Shown here: one piece after another, positions 17,660-26,267 of the stretch
Layout: each line of letters opens with the position of its first letter
Numbering within the stretch: the first letter of the stretch is position 1
Assembly (NCBI GenBank): GCA_021851715.1
Contig: JAJZCR010000019.1
Location: forward strand, 1 to 56,142
Direction: 5' to 3'
Length of the DNA stretch: 56,142 nt
From: Planctomycetota bacterium
GTDB taxonomy: Bacteria > Planctomycetota > Phycisphaerae > WQYP01
Notes under the pieces: model-generated
What the model was told of the DNA's origin: nothing
The model's database searches: none
What the model saw: only the letters and a program-made list of their open reading frames with translations
Position numbers and translations under genes: made by a program

Positions 17660-18310
17660 TTATCGCATCACCCATGTTTTACTTAACAGTATAGGATGGG
17701 GCCTCATGTTAATGGCCTCGCCCGGCACGGAATAATGCAACACCAAAGTTTTATGCAGCACCACCGGCTTACCGGTGAGAGGGTCGGTTTGCACAGCCGT
17801 CTCTCCGCTTAAACCGGAGACAAAAATCTTAAACCCCCGGTCTTTCGTCGTAAGGCCCGTAAACACCGCCACAGAATCTTTGGCATAATCCTTCCCCTGC
17901 AGTAGCCGTCCCGCCACCAACATCGGATTGATCAAAAACGCATCACCAGTCCGGTGCCGAATCGCTGCAAAAATCTTACCACTGATATCGACCTTCGCGC
18001 GAATCACGCGGCCGGTATCCGTTACCATGTCAAAACGCGGCACAAAGAAAATATCCTTGCCGGTGTTATTCACCACGGTGTAACGCAAATAATAACAGGT
18101 AACCACATGTGCCTGGCGACCATGACCTGCCATGACCTGCATGCGCTGCGGCTTGGAAAAACTGAAATTAAGCTGCCAGCTCCGCGGGGCCAACGCCGGC
18201 CGCGGTGCCAAAGGGCGAGCCACGACGCCCCGCGATGACAACACCAGCGCCACACCGCCGGCGAGAGCAAGGTTCATCACCACGCAACCGAAGATCTTTT
18301 TCATGTTCAT
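17660..18310 (-). CDS. secreted protein of unknown function
   Basis: A 216-residue protein with an N-terminal signal peptide (MNMKKIFGCVVMNLALAGGV then ALVLSSRGVVA). The mature part looks all-beta: LRYTVVNNTGKDIFFVPRFDMVTD resembles the conserved strands of an immunoglobulin-like or DUF-type domain found in planctomycete exported proteins. AGGAG lies nine bases upstream of the ATG. I do not recognise the family. It stands alone, with the M48 protease upstream on the same strand beyond a terminator-like hairpin. Confidence 0.7.
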   Translation of the reverse strand: MNMKKIFGCVVMNLALAGGVALVLSSRGVVARPLAPRPALAPRSWQLNFSFSKPQRMQVMAGHGRQAHVVTCYYLRYTVVNNTGKDIFFVPRFDMVTDTGRVIRAKVDISGKIFAAIRHRTGDAFLINPMLVAGRLLQGKDYAKDSVAVFTGLTTKDRGFKIFVSGLSGETAVQTDPLTGKPVVLHKTLVLHYSVPGEAINMRPHPILLSKTWVMR

Positions 18311-18449
18311 GCAGCCAAACTCCTTTCACCGCTGTCCCATCCAAGACAGCTAAGCCAGCATTTTCACCAGGCGCTAAAAACCGCCCTGTGCCACGCCCCC
18401 GCCCGCCGCCGAGCAAAGGCATTATACTCCCTAAACCTTAACCGTGAAA

Positions 18450-18476
18450 AGCCTTTTGAGCAAGAGGAAAAAGGCT
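18450..18476 (-). terminator. bidirectional terminator-like hairpin downstream of the M48 gene
   Basis: AGCCTTTT at 18450-18457 pairs with AAAAGGCT at 18469-18476 around an 11-base loop. A short T-run follows in both directions. It lies 160 bases after the M48 stop. The rest of 18311-18639 holds no gene that I can support. Confidence 0.5.
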
Positions 18477-18639
18477 CATTTTTCAGCAGCCGGAGATGGC
18501 CAGATTCCGTAGCAGCCGCCCAATTCAGAGCACCAGCCACGTCCAAGCCGCACCCGGGCTGCTTCCGTCTGATTACGCACGAGGTGGACAAACCCGGCTG
18601 CCAAATCCACAACGGATCGACAGATATCCGCAGCCATTC

Positions 18640-20475
18640 TCAAGCAGCATTGCGTGGTCCCAGACCACGCACGTCTTTGACCCAGGTACTCCCGACAGTC
18701 GCTTGCTTTGACCAAGTTACTTTGCGTCTCATGGGAGTGTTCCCAGTCACCCACACCTCTGAATCGTGTGCCGGCTGGGGTGGTGGTGCTGCCTTCACCG
18801 GTGATTCCTTGTGCGAAACCCCTTGCTGCGATGCCGGGGGAGTTAGCGATCCTGCCGCCATCACACTCACAACTCCTATCACCAGCCCCCATCGAATCAG
18901 GTGCCGCAACCGCCGCATTTGATCTTCAAAGCGCCGCACCGCATCAGGTGAAGTCGCCAGCCGGGCCAGCAGTTGCGTGCGTTGATTGACGCTTGGATGC
19001 ATCCACCCCGGCTTTTCCGGTGATCTGCCGGATAACGCCACAACCCGCCGAAGTGCCGAGGAGAAAGCCTCGGCACCGCGCTCCAGAGGCGAAACCGCGG
19101 ATGCCGATACGGCCGAATAGGCCGTCAGCCACTGAGTCAAAAATGAACCATCCTCCGCAACTTGCTCAACTGGCAGTGGACGCAGGTCAACTGATGGGGA
19201 TAAGCTCTCGCCATCGCCGCCGACCTGGCTCGCCGGCGCGCTGAATTCCTCTCCCATGCGCTGAGCCGCAAACCAATCCGCCTGATGTTCACAAAGACGA
19301 CTGATCCGTGAAATGCCATAGACGATAAAAAATACCATCGCCATCATGGTCATCGCATCCAACAAATGCGAATCCTGTGGATACTGCAGTTGCAACAGGC
19401 TGCCCAGGCCGGAACTGATAAGCGATGCGGCAAAAATGGCCGTCAGATACCACAGAATATGGCGGTGATAACCATGGCCCAACTCATGGGCAAAAACCGC
19501 TTCCACCTCAGATGCGGAAAGATTTTCCACCAAAGCATCACTCAAGATTACGTAGCGGGCCACCCGCATCGGTCCGATGACCGCGCCATTGACAATGCGA
19601 TAGTGTGTATTCCAGATACGCACATCGGAAAAGCCGATACCACTGCGCTGCGCCATGGCCAGCAATCGCTGACGCAAGGGCCCTTCCGGCATGCTCACCG
19701 TGCTCCACACCATACTGAGAATTTTCCCCGTAAACAGCAGCACCACCAGCACCGGAACAAGTCCGATGAGCGAGGCCCAGGAAGTCAGCCCGGCACCATC
19801 GGCCAGACGGCTGGTGCCGCGCTGCATCACCCATATCATCAGCACCAGTAAAATAAGATATAAATTGGTCCGCATCTGCAGAATCACATATTGCCGGCGC
19901 GTCGGCATGGAATGAAACCTCCGGCCATGACGACCGGACGTCACAACTTCTCTGGCGTTGGCCATGGCCTCCAAGCCATATTGCAACAGCCAAAAACAGA
20001 CCCACACCAGCACCGGCGGAGCCATCCATATGATGTCGTCCATCGGAATCCATCTATACGCTGCTCCATGCGGTAAGCGCCAACATGCTTCCCGCACCAC
20101 CCGCCCCCAATTCATCAAGAACACATTAATCGCCAACCACCCAATGCTGATCGACCGCAGGCGATGGAGAGTTTGCTCAAATGAGCCCAACACCGCCATG
20201 GGATCCGCTGTATGGTTCATCTGGCGCAGTGCCTGCTTCCGGAACCGCAACGCTGCCAACACCAGAACCAGATTTCCGCCCAACACGCCCCATAATGTTT
20301 CCCATGGAGAAAGATGCCATGAAGTCGCGGCCCCCACGACCGGATAAGCGCTGATAATAAAAATCAACAGAATTTGTTGCAGTGGTGCGATCATTCCCGG
20401 CGATCTTATCGTAATCGGACAAATTTCGCGCGGTTCCAATAAAGAAGTTGAGAGAGTATGTGTTGGTCTTTCCAT
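18640..20475 (-). CDS. M48-family membrane zinc metalloprotease
   Basis: About 611 residues. The zinc motif HELGHGYHRH sits in VEAVFAHELGHGYHRHILWY, with the usual upstream DALVENLSASE and the conserved NGAVIGPMRVARYVILSD strand. Several membrane segments precede it (about residues 28-50, 60-75, 110-130, 210-235, 245-265) and one lies at the C-terminus (IGVVSVMAAGSLTPPA). This is the layout of M48 proteases (HtpX, Ste24), which act on membrane proteins. The third zinc ligand is probably the Glu in RLCEHQADWFAAQRM. The start is uncertain: ATGs at 20535, 20475 and 20394 are in frame. I prefer 20475 because GGGGCGG precedes it. Confidence 0.85.
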   Translation of the reverse strand: MERPTHTLSTSLLEPREICPITIRSPGMIAPLQQILLIFIISAYPVVGAATSWHLSPWETLWGVLGGNLVLVLAALRFRKQALRQMNHTADPMAVLGSFEQTLHRLRSISIGWLAINVFLMNWGRVVREACWRLPHGAAYRWIPMDDIIWMAPPVLVWVCFWLLQYGLEAMANAREVVTSGRHGRRFHSMPTRRQYVILQMRTNLYLILLVLMIWVMQRGTSRLADGAGLTSWASLIGLVPVLVVLLFTGKILSMVWSTVSMPEGPLRQRLLAMAQRSGIGFSDVRIWNTHYRIVNGAVIGPMRVARYVILSDALVENLSASEVEAVFAHELGHGYHRHILWYLTAIFAASLISSGLGSLLQLQYPQDSHLLDAMTMMAMVFFIVYGISRISRLCEHQADWFAAQRMGEEFSAPASQVGGDGESLSPSVDLRPLPVEQVAEDGSFLTQWLTAYSAVSASAVSPLERGAEAFSSALRRVVALSGRSPEKPGWMHPSVNQRTQLLARLATSPDAVRRFEDQMRRLRHLIRWGLVIGVVSVMAAGSLTPPASQQGVSHKESPVKAAPPPQPAHDSEVWVTGNTPMRRKVTWSKQATVGSTWVKDVRGLGPRNAA

Positions 20476-20870
20476 TGTTCGCCGCCCCGCAAAGTACGCA
20501 ATGCAATGCTCTGCTGGCGATTGCCGCACTGGCATCGAAGAAAAAAAACGCTAAAATATGAGACTCTGTGCCACGATTCTGACGGCTTTTTTAGAACAAA
20601 ATGTGGAAATCTTGTGTACGGTATGTGGGTATTTTACAACGACTTACATCGTTTTAGCGAAAATTTATGCTCTCCTCGCTTGCCTACGTGCTCCATATCA
20701 TTTAAACTACCTACGTCCTCATGGAATGAGGCACGTCCAAAAAACGTCGCGCCATGGAAGTGGCCAAGCAAAAAATATTTGTGGAACGTGGAGTCCAATG
20801 GTAGGGCAACTTTGTTGGTTGCGGAAGGAAGCGGCCGTAGTGGGGTACAGTATTTTACGGGAGATTAGCT
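20476..20870. other. intergenic region upstream of the sigma factor gene
   Basis: About 400 bases between divergent genes. A possible sigma-70 pair TTGTGT then TACAAC with a 17-base spacer occurs around 20612-20640; it is a poor match. Short open frames across 20458-20881 lack composition or motifs of real genes. No RNA or repeat recognised. Confidence 0.35.
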
Positions 20871-22595
20871 GTGTGGCTTGATTCGAGAATATTTGACTTA
20901 GCCAGGCAACTGGCATTTAGTCCTGTTGAAAAAAAGCAGGAGCAGGTAACTGCAGCCTGCGAACTGTTGCAGCAGATTAGTCCCGTGGAACCATATCCAT
21001 GGGATTTTGTCGTGTTTCGGTTGACCGGATTTCGGCCGCGTCAATCAGACGATGCACCCGTCCTGGGCCGGGTATTGATTGCGGATCTAGCCGAACTGAT
21101 AGAATATCTTTCCGATACGCTGGAACTTCGCACCTCAGAAATTGACGAGCCGGTGCTCTCGCAGGATGAGGTCACGCGACGTTTCAAGGTCTCCAGCAAA
21201 ACCATTCAGCGATGGCGAACCAAGGGCCTGGTCGCCCAGCGCTATATCTTTCCAGATGGCACTCGACGCCTGGGCTTTCGGACATCCTGCGTGGAAAACT
21301 TCGCCCGCAAGAATGCCATGCACATAGATGCCGCCGCCCGCTTTCGTCAGCTCACCGACGAAGATCGGCAATGGATCATCCGCCGTGCTCGCCGTCTGGT
21401 TGAACATTGCGGCTGCAATCTCAAAACCGTTGCCCGGCGGATTTCCCGCCGCATGGTCCGCAGTCCGGAAACTATTCGTTACGTCATTCGCAAGCATGAT
21501 CGGGCCAATCCTGATATGGCCATTTTCCCAGACGCAACGGGACCGCTGCGCACACAAGATCGGCAGATTATCACCAATTGTTTCGATCGTGGTGTCTCTG
21601 TACCCAATTTGGCCCATCGATATGGCCGCACCCGCTCCAGCATTTACCGGGTGGTGGGACTGGAAAAAGCCCAGCGCATCAAAAACAGCCCCATTGACTT
21701 TATCGACAATGCGCTCTTTCAGTTGCCTAACGCGGAGGCAGTCATCCTTGGCACCCTGGCGCAAGAAGCTCGCCATGCCGCCGCCGCTCTCACGTTGATC
21801 GGATCACCAGCCGACGCTGCGGTTGATGCCGAACCATGGCGACGATCGCCCCAGGGGCTGCCCCCGCATCTGACGGACATGTTTCGTCCAGATCCCATGC
21901 CCGAACCGCTGGTCCTCGATGCCTTCCGGCGCATGAATTATTTCAAATGCCGTGCCCGACAGCTTCAACAAAATCTGGATCTGATTAATATCCGCTCGAG
22001 TGAAATATCGGAAGTTGAAGGACTGTTGGCTCAGGCCGCATCCATTAAAAATCAACTCGTACATAATTTCCTGCGGGTGGTGGTGTATGTGGCACGCAAG
22101 CACCAGCGCTACGGAAAAGATATTTCGGAGCTGGTTTCCGACGGCACACTGTGGCTGCTGCGGGCCATTGACACCTATGATTTCTCACGCGGCGTTAAAT
22201 TCAGCACGTATCTTTCCTATTCGCTGATGAAAAACTATGCCCGCCGCCGCACAGAGCAAATCGGCCTCGCCGATCAGCGTCTCCTCACCGGCCAGGAACA
22301 GTTGCTGGAATCCATTGATAATGACGATGCTGACGCCGTGCCGGAATCCGTGGATCAACTCCTGATGCAGGGACAGGCCGTCAAAGCGATGCGCAGCTTG
22401 CCACCCCGGGAACGTGAAGTTCTGACCGCCCACTTCGGACTCGATCCAGCCAGAGCGTCAATGAGTCTTGGCCAACTCGCGGAAAAGATGGGCGTTACCA
22501 AGTCACGGGTCCGCCAGGTGGAAACCCGGGCGCTGCGCCGCCTGCGCCGAGCTTTGGAAGAACGGTCCATGCCGGCCGCGATGCAGGCAGTTTAA
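20871..22595 (+). CDS. sigma-70 family factor with a DNA-binding N-terminal half
   Basis: A 574-residue protein starting at GTG, with GGGAG eight bases upstream. Residues ~395-460 are sigma region 2: FLRVVVYVARKHQRYGKDIS, LWLLRAIDTYDFSRGVKFST and YLSYSLMKNYARR, the core-binding and -10 recognition part. Residues ~505-565 are region 4 with SLPPREREVLTAHFGL and a helix-turn-helix SLGQLAEKMGVTKSRVRQVE. Regions 1.1 and 1.2 are not seen. Instead residues 97-135 form a MerR/excisionase-like helix-turn-helix (DEVTRRFKVSSKTIQRWRTK then a wing PDGTRRLGF), and residues ~180-210 and ~232-265 look like two more HTH segments. It may therefore be a specialised, sequence-specific sigma factor. Region 3 is reduced or absent. 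Confidence 0.85.
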   Translation: MWLDSRIFDLARQLAFSPVEKKQEQVTAACELLQQISPVEPYPWDFVVFRLTGFRPRQSDDAPVLGRVLIADLAELIEYLSDTLELRTSEIDEPVLSQDEVTRRFKVSSKTIQRWRTKGLVAQRYIFPDGTRRLGFRTSCVENFARKNAMHIDAAARFRQLTDEDRQWIIRRARRLVEHCGCNLKTVARRISRRMVRSPETIRYVIRKHDRANPDMAIFPDATGPLRTQDRQIITNCFDRGVSVPNLAHRYGRTRSSIYRVVGLEKAQRIKNSPIDFIDNALFQLPNAEAVILGTLAQEARHAAAALTLIGSPADAAVDAEPWRRSPQGLPPHLTDMFRPDPMPEPLVLDAFRRMNYFKCRARQLQQNLDLINIRSSEISEVEGLLAQAASIKNQLVHNFLRVVVYVARKHQRYGKDISELVSDGTLWLLRAIDTYDFSRGVKFSTYLSYSLMKNYARRRTEQIGLADQRLLTGQEQLLESIDNDDADAVPESVDQLLMQGQAVKAMRSLPPREREVLTAHFGLDPARASMSLGQLAEKMGVTKSRVRQVETRALRRLRRALEERSMPAAMQAV

Positions 22596-22673
22596 GCCTG
22601 GCGATGAAATAAGTTGAGCCTTGTGCCCGCAGACCAGCCGCTTGCCGGTCCCTTATCCTGCGGCCCGCCGCTT

Positions 22674-23426
22674 TCACGCCGGTACAATTCGGATGCGATC
22701 TCCCAGCAGCGATGACCACTCTGCGCTGATGCCGGCATCCGTGATGATAATATCCAGCTCATTCCAACCGCACACGCGGGCCAGCCCCTTGCGTCCAAAC
22801 TTGCTCGAATCTGCCAGCAACACGCGCCTGGCCGCCTGCTGAATGGCCAGCTTTTCCACTTGTACCATGGCCATATTGGAATTAAACACATCAGTGCCAA
22901 AAATGCCCGCACCGGAAAACAACATCATATCCGCATGAATTTCCATCAGTGATTGCATCGTCAGCGGCCCCACCATCACACCCGTGCGCGGATACAACGC
23001 CCCACCCAGCATGATCAGTTCCACCCGTTCGTCATTGGCAAATTGTGTGGCAATGGTAAGACTGTTGGTTACCACCTGCAGCGGACGGGCCGCGATTTGT
23101 CCGGCCATATAATGCATGGTCGATCCGCCATCCAGAAATACCGTCATACCCGGCTGAATCAGATCAGCGGCGGTTTTACCGATGGCCAGTTTCGCCGCCA
23201 CCTGCTCATTCATCCGCTCTTCCAAAGCCGAAGGCGGAGCGGTCCGCCCGCGAAAAATCACCCCGCCCCGTGGCGTTTCCACCCACCCCTGCTGCCGCAG
23301 CGATTCCACATCGCGCCGCACTGTAGCCACGGAAACTCCACAGTCCGCAGCCAGGCTTGCCAGATCACAGCTTTGCCGTTGACGAATCATCTCAAGCAAT
23401 TTTTGCTGGCGTTCTACAATCAGCAT
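22674..23426 (-). CDS. DeoR-family transcriptional repressor of the microcompartment operon
   Basis: A 250-residue regulator. The N-terminal winged HTH (CDLASLAADCGVSVATVRRD then VETPRGGVIF) is followed by the DeoR sensor domain with FLDGGSTMHYMA, VVTNSLTIATQF and LLADSSKFGRKG, which binds a sugar phosphate in relatives. It is the last gene of the microcompartment operon, 35 bases after the dehydrogenase. A DeoR regulator is a recurring partner of the PVM-type cluster, so autogenous control by a sugar phosphate is likely. The ATG at 23426 is chosen because the longer in-frame extension only overlaps the dehydrogenase gene. It converges on the sigma gene. Confidence 0.88.
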   Translation of the reverse strand: MLIVERQQKLLEMIRQRQSCDLASLAADCGVSVATVRRDVESLRQQGWVETPRGGVIFRGRTAPPSALEERMNEQVAAKLAIGKTAADLIQPGMTVFLDGGSTMHYMAGQIAARPLQVVTNSLTIATQFANDERVELIMLGGALYPRTGVMVGPLTMQSLMEIHADMMLFSGAGIFGTDVFNSNMAMVQVEKLAIQQAARRVLLADSSKFGRKGLARVCGWNELDIIITDAGISAEWSSLLGDRIRIVPA

Positions 23427-23461
23427 GGCGATTTTCCCAGAAGCGGCCCAGCAGGCCCGGC

Positions 23462-24385
23462 TCATTTGCCCGCTATTTTCGTCCACGTTTCTTCCAGAGT
23501 GCGAGCGCTGGCTGCAATGCCCGCCGCTTCCTTCGGCCATAACTCCGGTTCCAATACAGCTTCGACACCATGTCGTCCCACCACCGTGGGCAAACTCAGG
23601 CACACTTTCCGGATGCCGTACGCGCCATTGATCCGACTGCTCACCGGCAGAATCAATTTCTGATCCAGGGCAATGGCATGAATCACACGGGCAATGCTCA
23701 GGCCCACCGCATAGCCCGCACCACCCTTGAGTCGAATCACTTCCGCCCCCGATTTCTGCGTGCGACTGAAAATATCCGCCTGCTGTTGCGGCGTAAGCAA
23801 TTTGGTCAAAGCCATGCCCGCGGCCGTTGCACTCGACCAGATCGGCGTCATGGTATCTCCGTGTTCGCCCAAAATAACGGCGTCCACCTGCGTTGGCGGC
23901 AAACCACGCGTTGCGGCAATCAGCGAACGAAAACGCGTCGTATCCAGCACGGTGCCCAGCCCGATCACCTGTTTTTCCGGCCACGATAGATATTCAATGT
24001 TAAGCCGCGTGAGAATATCCACCGGGTTGGAAACCACCACAAACACCGCATCTTTGCGCACATTCACGCTGCGCAGCGAATCTAAAATGCCCTTAAACAA
24101 AGTCACATTGCGGTTGATCAGATCCAGTCGCGATTCGTCCGGCTTGCGCCGTAAACCCGCGGTAATGCAGATAATATCCGAGTCCGCCACGCCTTTAGTA
24201 TCAGCAGCGTAAATGCGCTGATCCCCGGCCAGGGATGAACCGTGCAGAATATCCAGGGCTTCACCCGCGGCCACATCGGCATTGGCATCCACCAACGCAA
24301 TTTCATTCACCAAGCCCGCACATTGCAGGGCAAACGCCGCGTTCGAACCGACCCGCCCGCCACCCCCGATAATGCTTACCTTCAT
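23462..24385 (-). CDS. malate/lactate dehydrogenase family protein
   Basis: A 307-residue NAD-linked 2-hydroxyacid dehydrogenase. The NAD-binding start is MKVSIIGGGGRVGSNAAFAL, the substrate loop is TAGLRRKPDESRLDL, and the proton-relay His is in ILGEHGDTMTP. The substrate loop has Arg where lactate dehydrogenases have Gln, which favours malate or a related acid, but the operon suggests a role in recycling NADH made by the aldehyde dehydrogenase (for example with lactate or pyruvate). No targeting peptide is visible, so it may act outside the shell. AAGGA precedes the ATG. It lies 57 bases after the aldolase gene. Confidence 0.88.
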   Translation of the reverse strand: MKVSIIGGGGRVGSNAAFALQCAGLVNEIALVDANADVAAGEALDILHGSSLAGDQRIYAADTKGVADSDIICITAGLRRKPDESRLDLINRNVTLFKGILDSLRSVNVRKDAVFVVVSNPVDILTRLNIEYLSWPEKQVIGLGTVLDTTRFRSLIAATRGLPPTQVDAVILGEHGDTMTPIWSSATAAGMALTKLLTPQQQADIFSRTQKSGAEVIRLKGGAGYAVGLSIARVIHAIALDQKLILPVSSRINGAYGIRKVCLSLPTVVGRHGVEAVLEPELWPKEAAGIAASARTLEETWTKIAGK

Positions 24386-24442
24386 GCTGTTTTCCTTTCA
24401 TCACACAGACTTCCGGATGGCCCTTGTTCCCCTCCGGCAGGC

Positions 24443-25300
24443 CTACGATTTCATCGATGCCATAATCTGATCCGTCACCCGCTGCACCATTTCCTCCAGT
24501 TTCTCCGGACTCACCGGCCCGGGCCTTTGCACCTGTCCATCCGCACAGGCGCAGGCCGTCTGCGGATGCACATCCAGCGTGGCCAGAAAAGCCTGGTTTT
24601 CCGCACCGATGCACCCTCCCGGCGCGCAAGCCAGCCGCTGGTCCGGAAAGCCGAATTTTTCCTTCACCTTAAGCAAATCCACCATTTCGTCACGTGTCAA
24701 CTGATTCACCTTGCCAAGTTGCCGGGACAGCAATAAGATGCGGCAATAGGCATCGAGAATCTCCAGTTTGTAGTATGCGCCTATCAGCGTACTGTCAAAA
24801 CTCACCGAGCCGTGGTTGGCCATCATTACGGTGTTGGTCTGCTTATTGATCAGCGCCACCACTGATTCCCCCAGTTCCTTGTAGCTGGGCGTGGTGTACT
24901 TGGCCATGGGAATTTTGCCCAGGAACACTTCGGCCTCCGGGTGAATACCCTCTGGAATGGGGATATTGGCAATGGCAAAGGCCGTGGCATGGGGTGGATG
25001 GGAATGAACCACTGCTTTCACATCCGGGCGGACCTTGTACACCTGCAAGTGTAAAAGCACTTCACTGCTGCGTTTCATCGCGTTGTGTTTGTCAATCTGA
25101 GTGCCGTCCATATCCACCACGGTAATCTGGTCCGGGGTTAAAAAGCCTTTGGATACGCCGGTGGGTGTACACAACACCCGATCATCGCTTATGCGCACGC
25201 TGTGATTGCCTTCATTGCCGGCGCAAAAACCCTTCAGCCATATCCGATGGCCGATATCACACATCTCGCGCCTGACTTGAAACTGATTCTGCGTATTCAT
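24443..25300 (-). CDS. class II (zinc) aldolase of the fuculose/rhamnulose-phosphate type, microcompartment cargo
   Basis: A 285-residue enzyme. GFCAGNEGNHSVRI, CTPTGVSKGFLTPDQITVVD, the zinc-binding AVVHSHPPHATAF and MMANHGSVSF identify the class II aldolase/adducin fold. By analogy with the studied PVM compartments it cleaves fuculose-1-phosphate or rhamnulose-1-phosphate to DHAP and lactaldehyde. After the catalytic domain a Cys/Gly/Pro-rich linker leads to a C-terminal amphipathic helix (PEKLEEMVQRVTDQIMAS), the expected encapsulation peptide. I start at 25300, where AAGGTG lies five bases upstream; 25321 is also possible. It follows the RpiB-like gene by 30 bases. Confidence 0.87.
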   Translation of the reverse strand: MNTQNQFQVRREMCDIGHRIWLKGFCAGNEGNHSVRISDDRVLCTPTGVSKGFLTPDQITVVDMDGTQIDKHNAMKRSSEVLLHLQVYKVRPDVKAVVHSHPPHATAFAIANIPIPEGIHPEAEVFLGKIPMAKYTTPSYKELGESVVALINKQTNTVMMANHGSVSFDSTLIGAYYKLEILDAYCRILLLSRQLGKVNQLTRDEMVDLLKVKEKFGFPDQRLACAPGGCIGAENQAFLATLDVHPQTACACADGQVQRPGPVSPEKLEEMVQRVTDQIMASMKS

Positions 25301-25330
25301 ATGAACACCTTCGAAACTCATCTGTCGTCT

Positions 25331-26194
25331 TTAAACCTCTGCATCTCCGGCCAAGCCGAGCAGTTCCTTTTCCATGAGCGCCGGCGCTGTTCCGGTGGAC
25401 TTCAAAAACACTTCCAGCATGGCTGCCATCGCCTGGTATCCATGCTGCGGATATTCAATCACCAGCAGGTTGGATCCCAACCCTACCACAGCTTCCTGCA
25501 CTGCCCTGGCCGTGGTTCCCACTACAGCCCGCACATGCGCACAGCGATTCGCCATACACGCTGCGACCCCCGCAGTAGGCACAAACAGCACCGCCAGCCT
25601 GAATTCACCCTGCCGCAGGCCGCGGGCCATCCGCCGAATCGCCCGTGGCATGCTCTCTGTGCTGTTACCGGCGATGGCCACGGGAATCGGCCGCCCGCGG
25701 TATTGTTCAATCACCCGCGCCGCCGTGGCACAGTGCCCCTGCACCCAGCAGCACCACGCAGCCCCAGCTTTGGTTTTCTCAGCCGCAGGCACGCCGCCGC
25801 TGCCACCCGCAGCCACCCGCTCCACCTGCAGTTTCCGCTGTTTCACTTCGTCCATCGCCAGCGGAGAAAGCCGGGCCCCCGCCGCCAGATACAACACCGT
25901 TCCCTGCAGGCCCTTAAGTCGATTCGCCGTAATCAAGCCCGTAAGAACAGGCGCAGATGCAGGCGTTTCGCCCCCCGTGGTTCCCGATTCCGCAGCGGTG
26001 GCCGCCCCAGCGTCAACCACCAACTGCCGAGCCCCGCCACCGGCCAGTTCCGGAAACTTGGAATAATCGCCCGTACACGTACCGATCGGTGCATGAATGC
26101 TGGCCGGCGGTGCATCAACCACCCCGCCGCGACCCAATACCTGCAGCACTGCGGTGGTGATTTGTTCAACCAGCTTGGCATCCACATCGGTCAT
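25331..26194 (-). CDS. RpiB-like microcompartment cargo protein lacking the catalytic cysteine
   Basis: A 287-residue protein with three parts. Residues 4-24 (AKLVEQITTAVLQVLGRGG) form an amphipathic helix like the encapsulation peptides of its neighbours. After a linker, LITANRLKGLQGTVLYLAAG and ARLSPLAMDEVKQRKL match the short ITxxx...ltPlAxd segment seen at the start of EutQ-like and related proteins. The C-terminal ~130 residues resemble RpiB/LacAB sugar-phosphate isomerases: MARGLRQGEFRLAVLFVPTA then GVAACMANRCAHVRAVVG and LGSNLLVIE parallel the RpiB run VAxGEadrGIliCGTGiGms-ANKxxGIRAA. The catalytic CGTG segment is replaced by FVPTAG, so isomerase activity is doubtful. GGAG lies 12 bases before the ATG. 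Family assignment is by eye. Confidence 0.6.
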   Translation of the reverse strand: MTDVDAKLVEQITTAVLQVLGRGGVVDAPPASIHAPIGTCTGDYSKFPELAGGGARQLVVDAGAATAAESGTTGGETPASAPVLTGLITANRLKGLQGTVLYLAAGARLSPLAMDEVKQRKLQVERVAAGGSGGVPAAEKTKAGAAWCCWVQGHCATAARVIEQYRGRPIPVAIAGNSTESMPRAIRRMARGLRQGEFRLAVLFVPTAGVAACMANRCAHVRAVVGTTARAVQEAVVGLGSNLLVIEYPQHGYQAMAAMLEVFLKSTGTAPALMEKELLGLAGDAEV

Positions 26195-26267
26195 GAAAAT
26201 ACCATTCTCCAAGCTTCAAAATCGTGGGCACGCCGCCTGCAATCTACGGCCGCCTCTACGCCATTGG

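Noticed and set aside
20458..20881. overlapping short frames upstream of the sigma factor gene
   Set aside because: They lack ribosome binding sites and read as random sequence. The region is more likely regulatory.
23427..23984. N-terminal extension of the DeoR regulator into the dehydrogenase gene
   Set aside because: The extra 187 codons are an out-of-frame copy of the dehydrogenase. The HTH domain begins right after the ATG at 23426.
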